This document shows positions 1 through 7,461 of a stretch of 62,501 bases of DNA, piece by piece. Every line of letters starts with the position of its first letter. Position 1 is the first letter of the stretch. Where the stretch lies: IMG/VR virus record IMGVR_UViG_3300017992_000027, positions 1-62,501 of that record, one strand, 5' to 3'. The notes under the pieces were generated by a model. The model was not told where the DNA came from. It ran no database searches and worked only from the letters and a program-made list of their open reading frames with translations. The position numbers and the translations under genes are program-made. This DNA comes from a virus.

Positions 1-188
1 ATACACCCAACGAACTCATCGCCAGCTGCGAGTGGATCAGCTGGATCAAATCCCGATTCTGCTCGACCGAGAATTGTTCCCGTGCCGTCGAATGCCTTCA
101 CTGCGCCTGCACCGTCTGTTTCCAAAAAGGCACCTGCTGCAATTACGTTTGTGCCTGCTGGGGCACTTATTGTCACTGGTTTTACCAT
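1..188 (-). CDS. Decoration-type head protein, cut by left edge
   Basis: The reading frame starts at an ATG at 188 and is still open at base 1, so only the first 62 residues are visible. It begins MVKPVTISAPAG and continues with alanine- and glycine-rich beta-like sequence (FLETDGAGAVKAF, LAAGDEFVG). This style is typical of small capsid decoration or stabilisation proteins (DUF2190-like) that follow the capsid gene. A GAGGAG ribosome site precedes the start, and the gene has its own TATA box after the capsid-gene terminator. The family assignment is an inference from composition and position. Confidence 0.6.
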   Translation of the reverse strand, partial: MVKPVTISAPAGTNVIAAGAFLETDGAGAVKAFDGTGTILGRAESGFDPADPLAAGDEFVGC

Positions 189-289
189 TGTATATATTCT
201 CCTCGACGTGTCCTTGGACCAGCATTGATTGCTCAACGCATCGCTGTAACCTCATCGATATATGTAATATAGAATTGATCATACACACA

Positions 290-300
290 TTTAAATATAT
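290..300 (-). promoter_or_regulatory. TATA box for decoration-type gene
   Basis: On the minus strand an ATATATTTAAA box lies about 100 nt before the start at 188. With initiation about 25 nt downstream of the box, the leader would be roughly 75-80 nt and would include the GAGGAG ribosome site. It sits between the capsid terminator and the next gene, so the decoration protein can be transcribed separately. Confidence 0.45.
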
Positions 301-339
301 TCCTTACACATACTTCAATCGATGTAAGTAAATTTGAAG

Positions 340-378
340 AAATTGAAAGAAAGAAAAAATTGGGCGTTAGCCCGATTT
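340..378 (-). terminator. Hairpin plus T-tract terminator after capsid gene
   Basis: On the minus strand the capsid stop codon is followed by the stem GGGC-TAAC-GCCC, extended by A-T pairs, and then TTTTTTCTTTCTTTC. A hairpin followed by a pyrimidine tract is a plausible terminator in bacteria, and the T-tract alone can terminate archaeal RNA polymerase. The same GGGC-N4-GCCC design recurs at two sites on the plus strand. Confidence 0.7.
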
Positions 379-1390
379 ATGCAGTTATGCTTGCGATTGC
401 TTGCGGGTAGATGACTGCTAGTACGTAACTCATAAGAGCAACGATTTCACGGTCATATGGATCGCCTGGCAATGCACCCTCGAAGGTTTCAAGCTCGCTT
501 TCTCTTACAAGCATTGCAGCCTTCTTACTGTCAATTACAAGTCCCTGTGCAGCCGTTAGGAATGGTGTTACCACGATATCCATCTGGTTGAACTTTAGAA
601 CAGGCATGTTCACTGTCACGTCGCCAGGTCTGGCGGTTGCGAAGTAGACATGTTCTTTCCAGTCAGTGCTCTTTGCAAGGATTCCCCATGCAGCTGGTGA
701 GACAACAAGATGTGTTGCCAAGAAGCCGAATGGTGTTCCGTTTGCATAGACAGCGCCTTCGACAGATACTTGTGCGTCGATGACTTTGTCGTAAGTGATA
801 CCACCACCGGCTGATGTTGCAGCTCCTGCGGCAAGTCCATTTACGATGTCAGATGCAAGTTTCCTTGTAACTGCGTCAGCAGCGTTTTGTAGAATGAATC
901 TTACGAAGTCATCCATACCACGCTTCATGATCTCCCATGTGATCTTCGTTCCTACTGCAACTTTTCGTGGTGTTACGGTGATGTCGTCGACTCCTTCATC
1001 GAAGTAGCTAACTACTGCACCCTCTGCAACTTCCACTGCAACAGTTGGTTGAAGACGTGGGATTTTATAAGCGCCAAATCCGCCTTTGTCTTTTAGATCG
1101 TCGTTGATGTAGACAAGCTCAAGAATGTTCTTGATATTCTCTACGGCAGCACTATATAGTGTAGTGCTAAGCATGGTCGTGTATGCACCACTTGCAGTTG
1201 AGGTTGTGATGTCTTCTTTGAACTTGACACCATATCCTTCAGCAAGGCGGATTGCATTTCGCGCCCACGTTTCTGTTTTAGCTTTGCGCTGAATCCCTTC
1301 ACACAGCTTCTTACCAACTTCTTCAGTTAGTGCAGTGCCGTGTTCGGAATACTTCATTTGCGAAAGCTTTTCTACTTTGAATTTTCTCAT
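377..1390 (-). CDS. Major capsid protein (HK97 fold)
   Basis: A 337-residue protein directly downstream of the scaffold and prohead protease genes and ahead of a decoration-type gene, the standard place for the major capsid protein. The middle and C-terminal parts have the alternating beta/alpha character of HK97-fold shells, for example a segment around VVSYFDEGVDDITVTPRKVAVG that resembles an E-loop/spine helix region, and a late strand region LVIDSKKAAMLVRESELE. The N-terminus (MKYSEHGTALTEE at residues 12-24) resembles the tagged N-termini of nearby genes and could be trimmed by the protease. It is followed at once by a terminator, consistent with high separate expression. Fold assigned from order and composition, not alignment. 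Confidence 0.82.
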   Translation of the reverse strand: MRKFKVEKLSQMKYSEHGTALTEEVGKKLCEGIQRKAKTETWARNAIRLAEGYGVKFKEDITTSTASGAYTTMLSTTLYSAAVENIKNILELVYINDDLKDKGGFGAYKIPRLQPTVAVEVAEGAVVSYFDEGVDDITVTPRKVAVGTKITWEIMKRGMDDFVRFILQNAADAVTRKLASDIVNGLAAGAATSAGGGITYDKVIDAQVSVEGAVYANGTPFGFLATHLVVSPAAWGILAKSTDWKEHVYFATARPGDVTVNMPVLKFNQMDIVVTPFLTAAQGLVIDSKKAAMLVRESELETFEGALPGDPYDREIVALMSYVLAVIYPQAIASITA

Positions 1391-1403
1391 GTTTGCTTTC
1401 CTC

Positions 1404-2267
1404 CTAACCCCGGATCAGATGCTTTGCAGCTTCACCGAACTTTGTGTGGATTCCGTTTTCAGCACTCTCCACAAATGCACTCCTTAGTATCGCACTTTCA
1501 GACTGCGGAGCGAGAGGCTGTTCTTCATCGCTTTCATCAAGTTCGTCTCCGAACTGTGATTTGAATTTCTCCTCGAGTTCGTCGATCTGATTCTTAAGAG
1601 CTTCAACGACATCAACAACTTTGCCCATGTCATCTTCCATCTCTCGGAATCGTTCTGTAATTACGGGTTCCTCTTCGTCTTGCTCAGTCAAAGGTTCTTC
1701 CTCTGCGCCATCTTGCTCTTTGTATCGAGCCTTCTCGCGTAGTCGTTTCCCATTACGAACTCTCTCTTTGAGCTTACGCACTCGGCGTAGCCTTTCCATC
1801 AACTCTCCTTCCTCTTCTTCGAGTTCCTCAGCGAGTTCTTCCTCATCCATATTTTCGGATTGGATTTCCTCTGTGTTCTGCGGTGTCTCGTCGCCTATGT
1901 TGTCTCCACCATCGGCTGGAATCGAGTTGTTACTTTTAGGATCAGTTTGAGTATCTACTTCGGCTTCATTTTCTTGCATCCGGGACTCCTCGTCTTCGCC
2001 TTCTTGCTCTTCGAGTTCTTCTTCGTCCTCTAAAGCCTCTTGTTGCTTGCCGTCCTGGATCTCTCCGTGGTCCTGGCTTGCATCAGGAGTGAGCGGCGTA
2101 GTCGGGGTTCCGTCGGCACTACTTGAAGCAGTAGCAGAGACGTCCTGATCCGCTTCGTTTTCACGGTATCTCTTTTTTGCCATACTTTCTTCCTCCACCT
2201 TATGCATCCTCGAGAGCCGCTCGTGCTCTCGCAAGATTGTGATGAGTTGTTCTTTTGTCTTACTCAT
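1404..2267 (-). CDS. Capsid scaffold protein
   Basis: A 287-residue, extremely acidic, low-complexity protein with long Glu-rich stretches, a helical basic patch (ERLRRVRKLKERVR) and a predicted coiled coil near residues 215-240 (VVEALKNQIDELEEKF). These are the usual marks of an internal scaffold that is degraded or expelled during head maturation. It lies between the prohead protease (4-nt overlap at its start) and the major capsid gene. The last 35 residues (SAFVESAENGIHTKF...) are less acidic and could be the capsid-binding end. No enzymatic motif is seen. Function is inferred from composition and gene order. Confidence 0.75.
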   Translation of the reverse strand: MSKTKEQLITILREHERLSRMHKVEEESMAKKRYRENEADQDVSATASSSADGTPTTPLTPDASQDHGEIQDGKQQEALEDEEELEEQEGEDEESRMQENEAEVDTQTDPKSNNSIPADGGDNIGDETPQNTEEIQSENMDEEELAEELEEEEGELMERLRRVRKLKERVRNGKRLREKARYKEQDGAEEEPLTEQDEEEPVITERFREMEDDMGKVVDVVEALKNQIDELEEKFKSQFGDELDESDEEQPLAPQSESAILRSAFVESAENGIHTKFGEAAKHLIRG

Positions 2268-3067
2268 TGGGTCACCTCTCGCAAGATTCTTGCTACGTCA
2301 TCTTCCCCAAGCGTCCGAATGAATGATTCGGCCATGATCTCAGAACTTACGTACTGAAGATCCTCGAGCGAGCGGGAAAGCAGCTCTTCTACAATAACAG
2401 CTGCTGCCGATAGTTTAGCGTCTTCAATGCTAGGATATGCCTGTTTGAGTAATGGGAATAGCTTTTCAGCTCCTTCACTGCGCAGATCACCTGGCATCAA
2501 CGGTCCACCAATCGCGCCGTCTGCTGTGCTCGTTGTCGCATCATGACGAAGACTAAGCGCCTCCGCGAATGCTGCGGTTGTATCAAGAAATCCTGGAGCG
2601 GGAACAATTGACCCTTCAATGATGTCGCTTACATAAGCTTCAGTAAATGAGAGTCCTGATTCTTGATTGAATCTCTCTTCAACTCTACCACCGATCAATT
2701 GTATTGAAACATGTCGAAGATCTCCTCTTTCGAGCTTTCTGATCATATCGCGTTCATGCGGATCAATATCTGCTTCGTAATGCCATCCAACTCCATCACA
2801 ATATGAATTGATAAAGTGACCAACTGGTAGCGAAGTATCTTCGACTTTGTGATTGTACATAACTGGACGTCCAATCAAATCCTTGTGTTTTTCACGCACA
2901 CTTGCCTCATTATAGAGTACATTGTTTCGTGAGATTTTGTTAAATGGGAGCATAAGACCTTTGAGGATATATTTAGTCTTACCAGTATGCGGATCGATCT
3001 TCTCTGCGAACTGAAAAGTACCTTGTCCTGGTACCCACACTTCTTTCATTAGCTGGGCGGTCTTCAT
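2264..3067 (-). CDS. Prohead (head maturation) serine protease
   Basis: A 267-residue protein with the layout of the herpesvirus/HK97-type prohead protease (peptidase U35/S78): a His in RPVMYNHK near residue 73, a Ser in LRHVSIQL near residue 121, then a conserved region SIVPAPGFLDT. The enzyme would cleave the scaffold and the N-termini of capsid and internal proteins inside the assembling head. The C-terminal 80 residues are a less conserved tail. It overlaps the scaffold gene by 4 nt (ATGA), so the two are translationally coupled. The tagged proteins encoded just upstream (3537-4821) are candidate substrates. Confidence 0.82.
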   Translation of the reverse strand: MKTAQLMKEVWVPGQGTFQFAEKIDPHTGKTKYILKGLMLPFNKISRNNVLYNEASVREKHKDLIGRPVMYNHKVEDTSLPVGHFINSYCDGVGWHYEADIDPHERDMIRKLERGDLRHVSIQLIGGRVEERFNQESGLSFTEAYVSDIIEGSIVPAPGFLDTTAAFAEALSLRHDATTSTADGAIGGPLMPGDLRSEGAEKLFPLLKQAYPSIEDAKLSAAAVIVEELLSRSLEDLQYVSSEIMAESFIRTLGEDDVARILREVTQ

Positions 3068-3309
3068 TTGTTATCGTTCTCTAGTTCGTCTATCCTGTCG
3101 AGCATTTTATCTTTAGTCCAGCTCATTGGAAACTCTTCGTCATATACATCAGCTGCATATTCAACGAGTTCCGCCTTTGACATATCCTCTAGATAAAATT
3201 CTTCGTCCTCTACGTCTTCTGTGATTGGCTCTGGTTCTGGTTCTGGCTCAGAAACTTGCTCTCTTGCAAGCCATTTTCTCTGTCGACGTGTTAATTGTTC
3301 GTTTGCCAT
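3064..3309 (-). CDS. Small acidic protein with SAP/Rho-N-like helix pair
   Basis: An 81-residue protein with a basic start (RRQRKWLAREQ), a Pro-Glu repeat linker and a C-terminal segment MSKAELVEYAADVYDEEFPMSWTKDKMLDRI, which looks like the helix-loop-helix of SAP or Rho N-terminal domains that bind nucleic acid. It is transcribed from a TATTTTTAAATA box 23 nt before the ATG, so its mRNA is probably leaderless, and it is the first gene of the protease-scaffold-capsid transcript. It overlaps the protease start by 4 nt. Role in head assembly is inferred from position only. Confidence 0.65.
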   Translation of the reverse strand: MANEQLTRRQRKWLAREQVSEPEPEPEPITEDVEDEEFYLEDMSKAELVEYAADVYDEEFPMSWTKDKMLDRIDELENDNK

Positions 3310-3332
3310 TAGTATTGATGTGTGTTCGCGTC

Positions 3333-3344
3333 TATTTAAAAATA
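3333..3344 (-). promoter_or_regulatory. Late-type promoter core TATTTTTAAATA
   Basis: The minus strand reads TGAATATTTTTAAATA; the TGA is the stop codon of the upstream gene. The ATG at 3309 lies 23 nt below the box, the spacing expected for a leaderless archaeal transcript. One of six identical 12-mer cores in the minus-strand structural arms. Confidence 0.8.
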
Positions 3345-3345
3345 T

Positions 3346-3537
3346 TCATGACTTGAACATCTCCTCCATGATTGATATTTTTTCTCGCATGATAAGTTTT
3401 TGTCGAATTCTCTCTTTCTCAGCAGGCCATTTTCCAGTGATCTTCTTATGAATCACAGCGCAATACGCTTCTGGTGAATTCTTGTCAGAGTTCTTTGACA
3501 TGCAGTCATCGAAATCTTTATAGTCTCCGAATGGCAT
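3346..3537 (-). CDS. Small virion-associated protein (PEAYC motif)
   Basis: A 63-residue protein with a short module MPFGDYKDFDDCMSKN followed by SPEAYCAVIHKKITGKWP and a helical, charged C-terminus. From memory, this module (aspartate-cysteine, then PEAYC..I..K) recurs in head-region genes of many tailed phages, often near or fused to prohead proteases or portal proteins; its function is not known. Its start shares a base with the stop of the upstream gene (TAATG). Its own stop overlaps the late promoter of the next gene. Confidence 0.65.
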   Translation of the reverse strand: MPFGDYKDFDDCMSKNSDKNSPEAYCAVIHKKITGKWPAEKERIRQKLIMREKISIMEEMFKS

Positions 3538-4007
3538 TAGTCCCAGCCTCCTTCGAGATACACAGGAATGCTTCGATACCCAAGATGCTTGAGAGCAGCA
3601 ACCCTATGATTTCCTTCTTCAATCTTATTCGTGCGAACATTATATAACGGCACAGACCTAAGCTTTTTGCCGCTGTTGATCAAGTCAATTATTCCTTGAA
3701 TCGATTTTCCAAATGAGCCCAGCACATTTCCAGCTCTTCTAGCTGCAAAGTTGATGTCAATGAAAAATACTCCAAGAGTCGGATCTACTTGTTGTGCAGC
3801 AAATAGCTTACCGCTTGACTTATCAGAGGAGAGTGCTTTGAATACAGGACTCTTCCATTCAGCAGAAGTCAATCGTTCGTCTATAAGCTTCGCAGCAAAG
3901 TCTACATTCTTGATCGGAACCATTGCACTTGCATTCAATTTATGAATTAAAGCCTTTGCCTCTGCTACACTCTCATGAAGAAGTAGCAATTTCTCGGTGT
4001 ATCTCAT
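3537..4007 (-). CDS. YTEKL-tagged protein with ParB-like domain
   Basis: The ATG at 4007 is chosen because the protein then begins MRYTEKLLLLHES, matching the starts of the two genes upstream, and overlaps the upstream stop. The 156-residue protein ends with a ParB/Srx-like region: VPLYNVRTNKIEEGNHRVAALKHLGYRSIPVYL, where the EGNHR motif is the usual nucleotide-binding or phosphoryl-transfer signature of that fold. The first ~16 residues look like a separate tag. I infer a protein packaged in the head and delivered with DNA, next to the protease that could cut off the tag. Enzymatic activity is unproven. Confidence 0.65.
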   Translation of the reverse strand: MRYTEKLLLLHESVAEAKALIHKLNASAMVPIKNVDFAAKLIDERLTSAEWKSPVFKALSSDKSSGKLFAAQQVDPTLGVFFIDINFAARRAGNVLGSFGKSIQGIIDLINSGKKLRSVPLYNVRTNKIEEGNHRVAALKHLGYRSIPVYLEGGWD

Positions 4008-4618
4008 TTTTCGACGTATTTCAGTAGTAGTGTGTAGTACTTCGGGTTCTCTTCGAGATGATCGATTGCAATGCGAGCAGCATCCATTGGATCTTTTGTG
4101 TGCTCGAACTCGATCGGAAGTCCCAAGTGGAATTCCTCCATAGGGAATCCTCCGAAATCGCCCTGAGGCTTCTCTTCGTTCCCGTATATGTCTTCTTTCA
4201 ATTTGGTGAGCTTCTCTGTGTACTTGAATGATTCGACTTGACCTTTCTCCCACTTCCTGAACCAATTATATAGCTCCTGTGCTACGGAGCGTGAGATGTC
4301 GTATGAAACCATGAATTCTTTCACATCATATTCTCTACGGTCTTCAAGCAAGTCTTCCTTCTTGAACATCTTGATCAATGAAGTTGCCTGTGAAGACAAC
4401 TCTCTAAACGATTCATTCAATTTTCTAGAACCAAACTCAGCCTTCATGATATCCATAATCATCGTCTCCTTGTCAGATTTTGAATAAATCTTAAAGTTAC
4501 GTTGAGCAATCTGATATAGTTCGTTTGGAGTTTTCTGCTTCAAAGCTTTATACCTAGATTCTACTTCAGGTCTCCATGCTTCCTTATGTAGGGATTCTAA
4601 TTTCTCTGTGTATTTCAT
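4004..4618 (-). CDS. YTEKL-tagged protein with C-terminal DUF5661-like domain
   Basis: A 204-residue protein that starts MKYTEKLESLHKEA and contains a second copy of the tag, YTEKLTKLKED, near residue 132. The part after the second tag has the pattern FPMEEFHLGLPIEFEHT...AARIAIDHLEENPKYYTLL, which matches DUF5661 as I remember it, a family common in phage head regions. The first half is helical and unmatched. The double tag suggests a fusion of two tagged modules, possibly separated by proteolysis at the internal copy. It overlaps both neighbours by 1-4 nt, so it is in the same operon as the other tagged genes. Confidence 0.65.
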   Translation of the reverse strand: MKYTEKLESLHKEAWRPEVESRYKALKQKTPNELYQIAQRNFKIYSKSDKETMIMDIMKAEFGSRKLNESFRELSSQATSLIKMFKKEDLLEDRREYDVKEFMVSYDISRSVAQELYNWFRKWEKGQVESFKYTEKLTKLKEDIYGNEEKPQGDFGGFPMEEFHLGLPIEFEHTKDPMDAARIAIDHLEENPKYYTLLLKYVEK

Positions 4619-4821
4619 TATGCGTTCCTCGCGAACATGTACAAGAACTCGAGCACTTCTGCACGTTCGAATCCTTCATCCATGAGTTCTTTCTTGATTC
4701 CTTTCGCTGCACGTTTGAATGCGGTCATGTCAGAAATCTTTGCTAGACCGCCCATACGGTCAATTGCATCTCGACTGAGAGCTTCAGTGTGTAGTGTGTT
4801 TAGCTTCTCTGTGTATCTCAT
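4618..4821 (-). CDS. Small YTEKL-tagged helical protein
   Basis: A 67-residue protein beginning MRYTEKLNTLHTEALS, the third member of the tagged set. The rest is a short helical domain (LAKISDMTAFKRAAKGIKKELMDEGFERAEVLEFLYMF) with no recognised family. Its stop shares a base with the next start (TAATG). Small, basic, tagged proteins beside a prohead protease resemble T4 internal proteins that enter the head through a capsid-targeting sequence; this is inference from layout. Confidence 0.6.
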   Translation of the reverse strand: MRYTEKLNTLHTEALSRDAIDRMGGLAKISDMTAFKRAAKGIKKELMDEGFERAEVLEFLYMFARNA

Positions 4822-4825
4822 TTGA

Positions 4826-6532
4826 TTACCTCAAATTAAGAAGATCTTTCAAAGCCTTCCTATCTTCACCAACAGATCCTTTTGCTAGAGCGACTGAAAC
4901 TTGCTCTCTAGGAAATGTGTCGTTAATGCGATCGATTGCTTTGACTGTTCCAGCTACATTACCTGCTCTAGCAAGTGCTTGAACTTTCTTCCAATCAGCA
5001 ATGTCTTTTCTCTTCATTGCTTGATAGTCTGGATCATCCTTCTCATCACGGATCTCTTTTTCACCAGACTTGACTAAAGCATCAATTCGTGAAGCTTGCT
5101 TCTTGAGTAGAGCGGGCATGTTTACTGCTTCTCGTTGTGAACCGTAAGTCTTATCTTTATACCCATCTCGATCTTGAGCAAAATCTTTACCTGCAGCTTG
5201 CTCTGTTTCAGGATCTGGATCGACCTCGCCACCTAAGACGCGTTCAGAAAGTTTTCTGATTCTTTCTTGAAGCTCGGCGTAGTCTGCTCCAGCAGCATTG
5301 TTAGCGAGTTTTGGATATCCAAGCTTCTTGTAAATAGCATTCTGTTCATCAGTACCAAGAGCATTCCAATGTTGACCGTACATCTTCCAAGCCATCTCAT
5401 TTACTTCGTCGTCGCTTGGACCATTTGAAACTGATTCATTATTCTCAGGTGCTGGGATAGTATCTTCAAGTTCTTCACTCGTCTCGTCGCCGAGCTCGAT
5501 TTGTTCGCCAAGTTGCATCTTATCAGAAATTCTCAGAGCTTTCTTGAAATCGCTATCTTTATTGAAAGCAAATGATCGTGTACCACGTGTGTACTCAATC
5601 TTTGCTTTGCTCAGACGATCTTCAAACTCATCCGCTTCCTTATCAGAAGGCATTATAATTGAGTTGAATTCTTTGAATGATTCTTTCTTGATCTCCTTTG
5701 GATCCATTTCGTCAGTTGAGAATTTTGTACCGTCCCATTTGACGATCGGTTTACCACCACGTACGTCAACGACAGTTCCTGAGATCTTGCCCCATGACTT
5801 CGTACGTCCTTGGCCAGAAGTTGAAACTTTATCGCCTTTCTTGAATGATTCAGAATAATCACCCATTACTAGATTGCGAATTTCAAAATCAGATGGATCA
5901 CCTGGTTCAAACATCTTCTTGTTCCCGATCACGACTTTATTACTACCTTTCTGCACAATCAGTGCGTATCCAGCATTTGTGGATACAGAACGTGTTTTGA
6001 AACCTGCTGATTTCAAAGGTTTATCCATATCGAATAAACCAGAAGCAGATTTCATGATATCGATAACCTTATGCTTATCTGCAGTACTCATCGCTTCACT
6101 TCTCTTTGAATCTTTGTTAGAAATAAAAGAACGATATGCTCTGATCGCTGATGCAGCAATCTCATAAGCCTGATCCAGTGTCAATCCTTCTTCGTCTTCC
6201 TGTAGCATGTACGCAATCTCTTGAATACGTGGTTCATCGAATCCTTTCTTGACTCGATTCAGAATGTGTTTGTGTGCCTTCTTAACGAGATCAGCTTTGT
6301 CATCACCGTCAAGAACACTTTCTTTGTACAATTGTTTTATTCGTTGACTAGTGTTCATATGTTCCCTCGAATGTTTTTTGACGAAAGCGTCGAGCCGTCT
6401 CTTGACCTCGGATGCACCCATGCCGAACAGTTGACCAACGATCGCTATATCAATCGTTTCAAGACCTCCAGAAGCAAGTGCTTTCTTAAAATACTCTTCT
6501 GGAGAGGAAAACTGTTCTTTGCGCTTTGTCAT
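4826..6532 (-). CDS. Large putative internal virion protein
   Basis: The start at 6532 (MTKRKEQFSSPEEYF) is preferred over the longer frame because a TATTTTTAAATA box lies 25 nt before it, giving a leaderless mRNA. The 568-residue product is hydrophilic and modular: an N-terminal helical domain, a second helical block starting MNTSQRIKQLYKESV near residue 59, a beta-rich SH3-like stretch around GDKVSTSGQGRTKSWGKISG (about residues 235-275), and an acidic linker followed by a helical end. No catalytic motif is recognised. Position between portal and tagged proteins suggests a virion protein. A second ribosome site (GAGGGA) precedes the internal Met at 6358, so a shorter form is possible. Confidence 0.6.
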   Translation of the reverse strand: MTKRKEQFSSPEEYFKKALASGGLETIDIAIVGQLFGMGASEVKRRLDAFVKKHSREHMNTSQRIKQLYKESVLDGDDKADLVKKAHKHILNRVKKGFDEPRIQEIAYMLQEDEEGLTLDQAYEIAASAIRAYRSFISNKDSKRSEAMSTADKHKVIDIMKSASGLFDMDKPLKSAGFKTRSVSTNAGYALIVQKGSNKVVIGNKKMFEPGDPSDFEIRNLVMGDYSESFKKGDKVSTSGQGRTKSWGKISGTVVDVRGGKPIVKWDGTKFSTDEMDPKEIKKESFKEFNSIIMPSDKEADEFEDRLSKAKIEYTRGTRSFAFNKDSDFKKALRISDKMQLGEQIELGDETSEELEDTIPAPENNESVSNGPSDDEVNEMAWKMYGQHWNALGTDEQNAIYKKLGYPKLANNAAGADYAELQERIRKLSERVLGGEVDPDPETEQAAGKDFAQDRDGYKDKTYGSQREAVNMPALLKKQASRIDALVKSGEKEIRDEKDDPDYQAMKRKDIADWKKVQALARAGNVAGTVKAIDRINDTFPREQVSVALAKGSVGEDRKALKDLLNLR

Positions 6533-6557
6533 ATCAAGTTGTTTAGAGACATCCGTA

Positions 6558-6569
6558 TATTTAAAAATA
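6558..6569 (-). promoter_or_regulatory. Late-type promoter core TATTTTTAAATA
   Basis: On the minus strand TATATTTTTAAATATA lies 25 nt before the ATG at 6532 and just after the stop of the winged-helix gene. Identical core to the five other late-type boxes. It fixes the start of the large internal virion protein. Confidence 0.8.
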
Positions 6570-6575
6570 TACATT

Positions 6576-6809
6576 TCACTCCTTGCGTTTAACACGCTTG
6601 TAAAAGATCGCTCTCGGACTGCTCCCAGCCGGCTTCACGCCTTGCCTTTCGACAATAAACTTCGCTTTCTTCATCCAGCGAATGAGATGCCAAGACTCAG
6701 AATTCGAGAGACCAAACTCTTCAGCAATCTGTTGTCTACTCTTTGATCGTTCTAAGAACTCGAGTACTTCATTGATCGAATACTTACTTTTCTTCTCCAA
6801 CAGCAGCAC
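6576..6809 (-). CDS. Winged helix-turn-helix DNA-binding protein
   Basis: A 77-residue protein with the pattern SINEVLEFLERSKSRQQIAEEFGLSNSESWHLIRWMKKAKFIVERQ: a helix, a helix-turn-helix (RQQIAEEFGLSNSESWHLI) and a wing. This is the size of a minimal archaeal/viral transcription regulator. The gene ends 6 nt before a late-type promoter box, so it could act on that promoter or be coregulated with it. Its start overlaps the upstream coding end by about 26 nt; a shorter start at the in-frame TTG (residue 4) is possible. Confidence 0.65.
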   Translation of the reverse strand: MLLLEKKSKYSINEVLEFLERSKSRQQIAEEFGLSNSESWHLIRWMKKAKFIVERQGVKPAGSSPRAIFYKRVKRKE

Positions 6810-7245
6810 CCCAGATCTCTATTCCTTTCGTGTTGTTATCACGATTGGTCCGGAGCTGCTTTTCCAATGCGACGAATTGGTCTTCTAGTGCTTTCTTGCT
6901 ATTGGCTCTAAACGTCTCTATGTTATTGAGCCACTCTTGCTTCTTTTTGCATTCTTCCTTCCAGTTCGTCCAGACTTCATCTTTCGTGAGTGTAAGATCT
7001 TTGAGCACTTGCTCTTTCATACGATCAACTTGGTTGTCCGCTTCTTCGTATGCATTCTCTTTAGATTCGTCCAATCCATCGAGTACGTGGTTGATGTCTT
7101 CTAGCTCCTTCTTGAAACTAGCTACAATGCCTTTGGCATTCTCTTCATAATATTCTTGCTCAACGAAGAGCTTGTAGATCTTCTGATCTCCACGTGTCTC
7201 TGGAATGACTTCTCGTCTTGTCTCCTTTACGTTTTCGATTTCCAT
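6784..7245 (-). CDS. Coiled-coil protein, unknown function
   Basis: A 153-residue, highly charged protein that is helical almost throughout, with heptad-like stretches (VASFKKELEDINHVLDGLDES, SKKALEDQFVALEKQL). No signal, membrane segment or catalytic motif. It lies between a two-pass membrane protein and a winged-helix gene in the portal-to-protease transcript. It could be a structural or assembly factor; I do not recognise the family. Confidence 0.55.
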   Translation of the reverse strand: MEIENVKETRREVIPETRGDQKIYKLFVEQEYYEENAKGIVASFKKELEDINHVLDGLDESKENAYEEADNQVDRMKEQVLKDLTLTKDEVWTNWKEECKKKQEWLNNIETFRANSKKALEDQFVALEKQLRTNRDNNTKGIEIWGAAVGEEK

Positions 7246-7460
7246 TATTTCTTCCCTACTCTATATACATAGAATGCAAACCAGATTGTGAGCAGAATCA
7301 TTATGAATCCTGCAAACCAGTTGTACATCATGAACATATATCTGATGCAAGTGTAAAACGCAAACGCTAAGATGAGGAACGCAACAACTGCTTCAACCAT
7401 CTCTTGCTTCATATGCGAATCACTTCTTGTTTGAATGTTGATTTTTATCTTGTCTGTCAT
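7245..7460 (-). CDS. Small two-pass membrane protein
   Basis: A 71-residue protein with a polar N-terminus and two hydrophobic segments, about residues 22-42 (EAVVAFLILAFAFYTCIRYM) and 47-67 (WFAGFIMILLTIWFAFYVY), ending with a short basic tail. It lies 1 nt from the portal stop, in the head operon. Small membrane proteins in this position may act in injection or exit, but nothing in the sequence decides this. Confidence 0.6.
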   Translation of the reverse strand: MTDKIKINIQTRSDSHMKQEMVEAVVAFLILAFAFYTCIRYMFMMYNWFAGFIMILLTIWFAFYVYRVGKK

Positions 7461-7461
7461 C

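Noticed and set aside
46-288. An 80-residue minus-strand frame covering the left end
   Set aside because: It is Arg/Cys/Ser-rich and out of frame with the better gene that starts at 188 with a GAGGAG site and an ordered Ala/Gly-rich sequence.
1621-1950. A Ser-rich plus-strand frame opposite the scaffold
   Set aside because: It is a shadow of the Glu-rich scaffold gene on the other strand.
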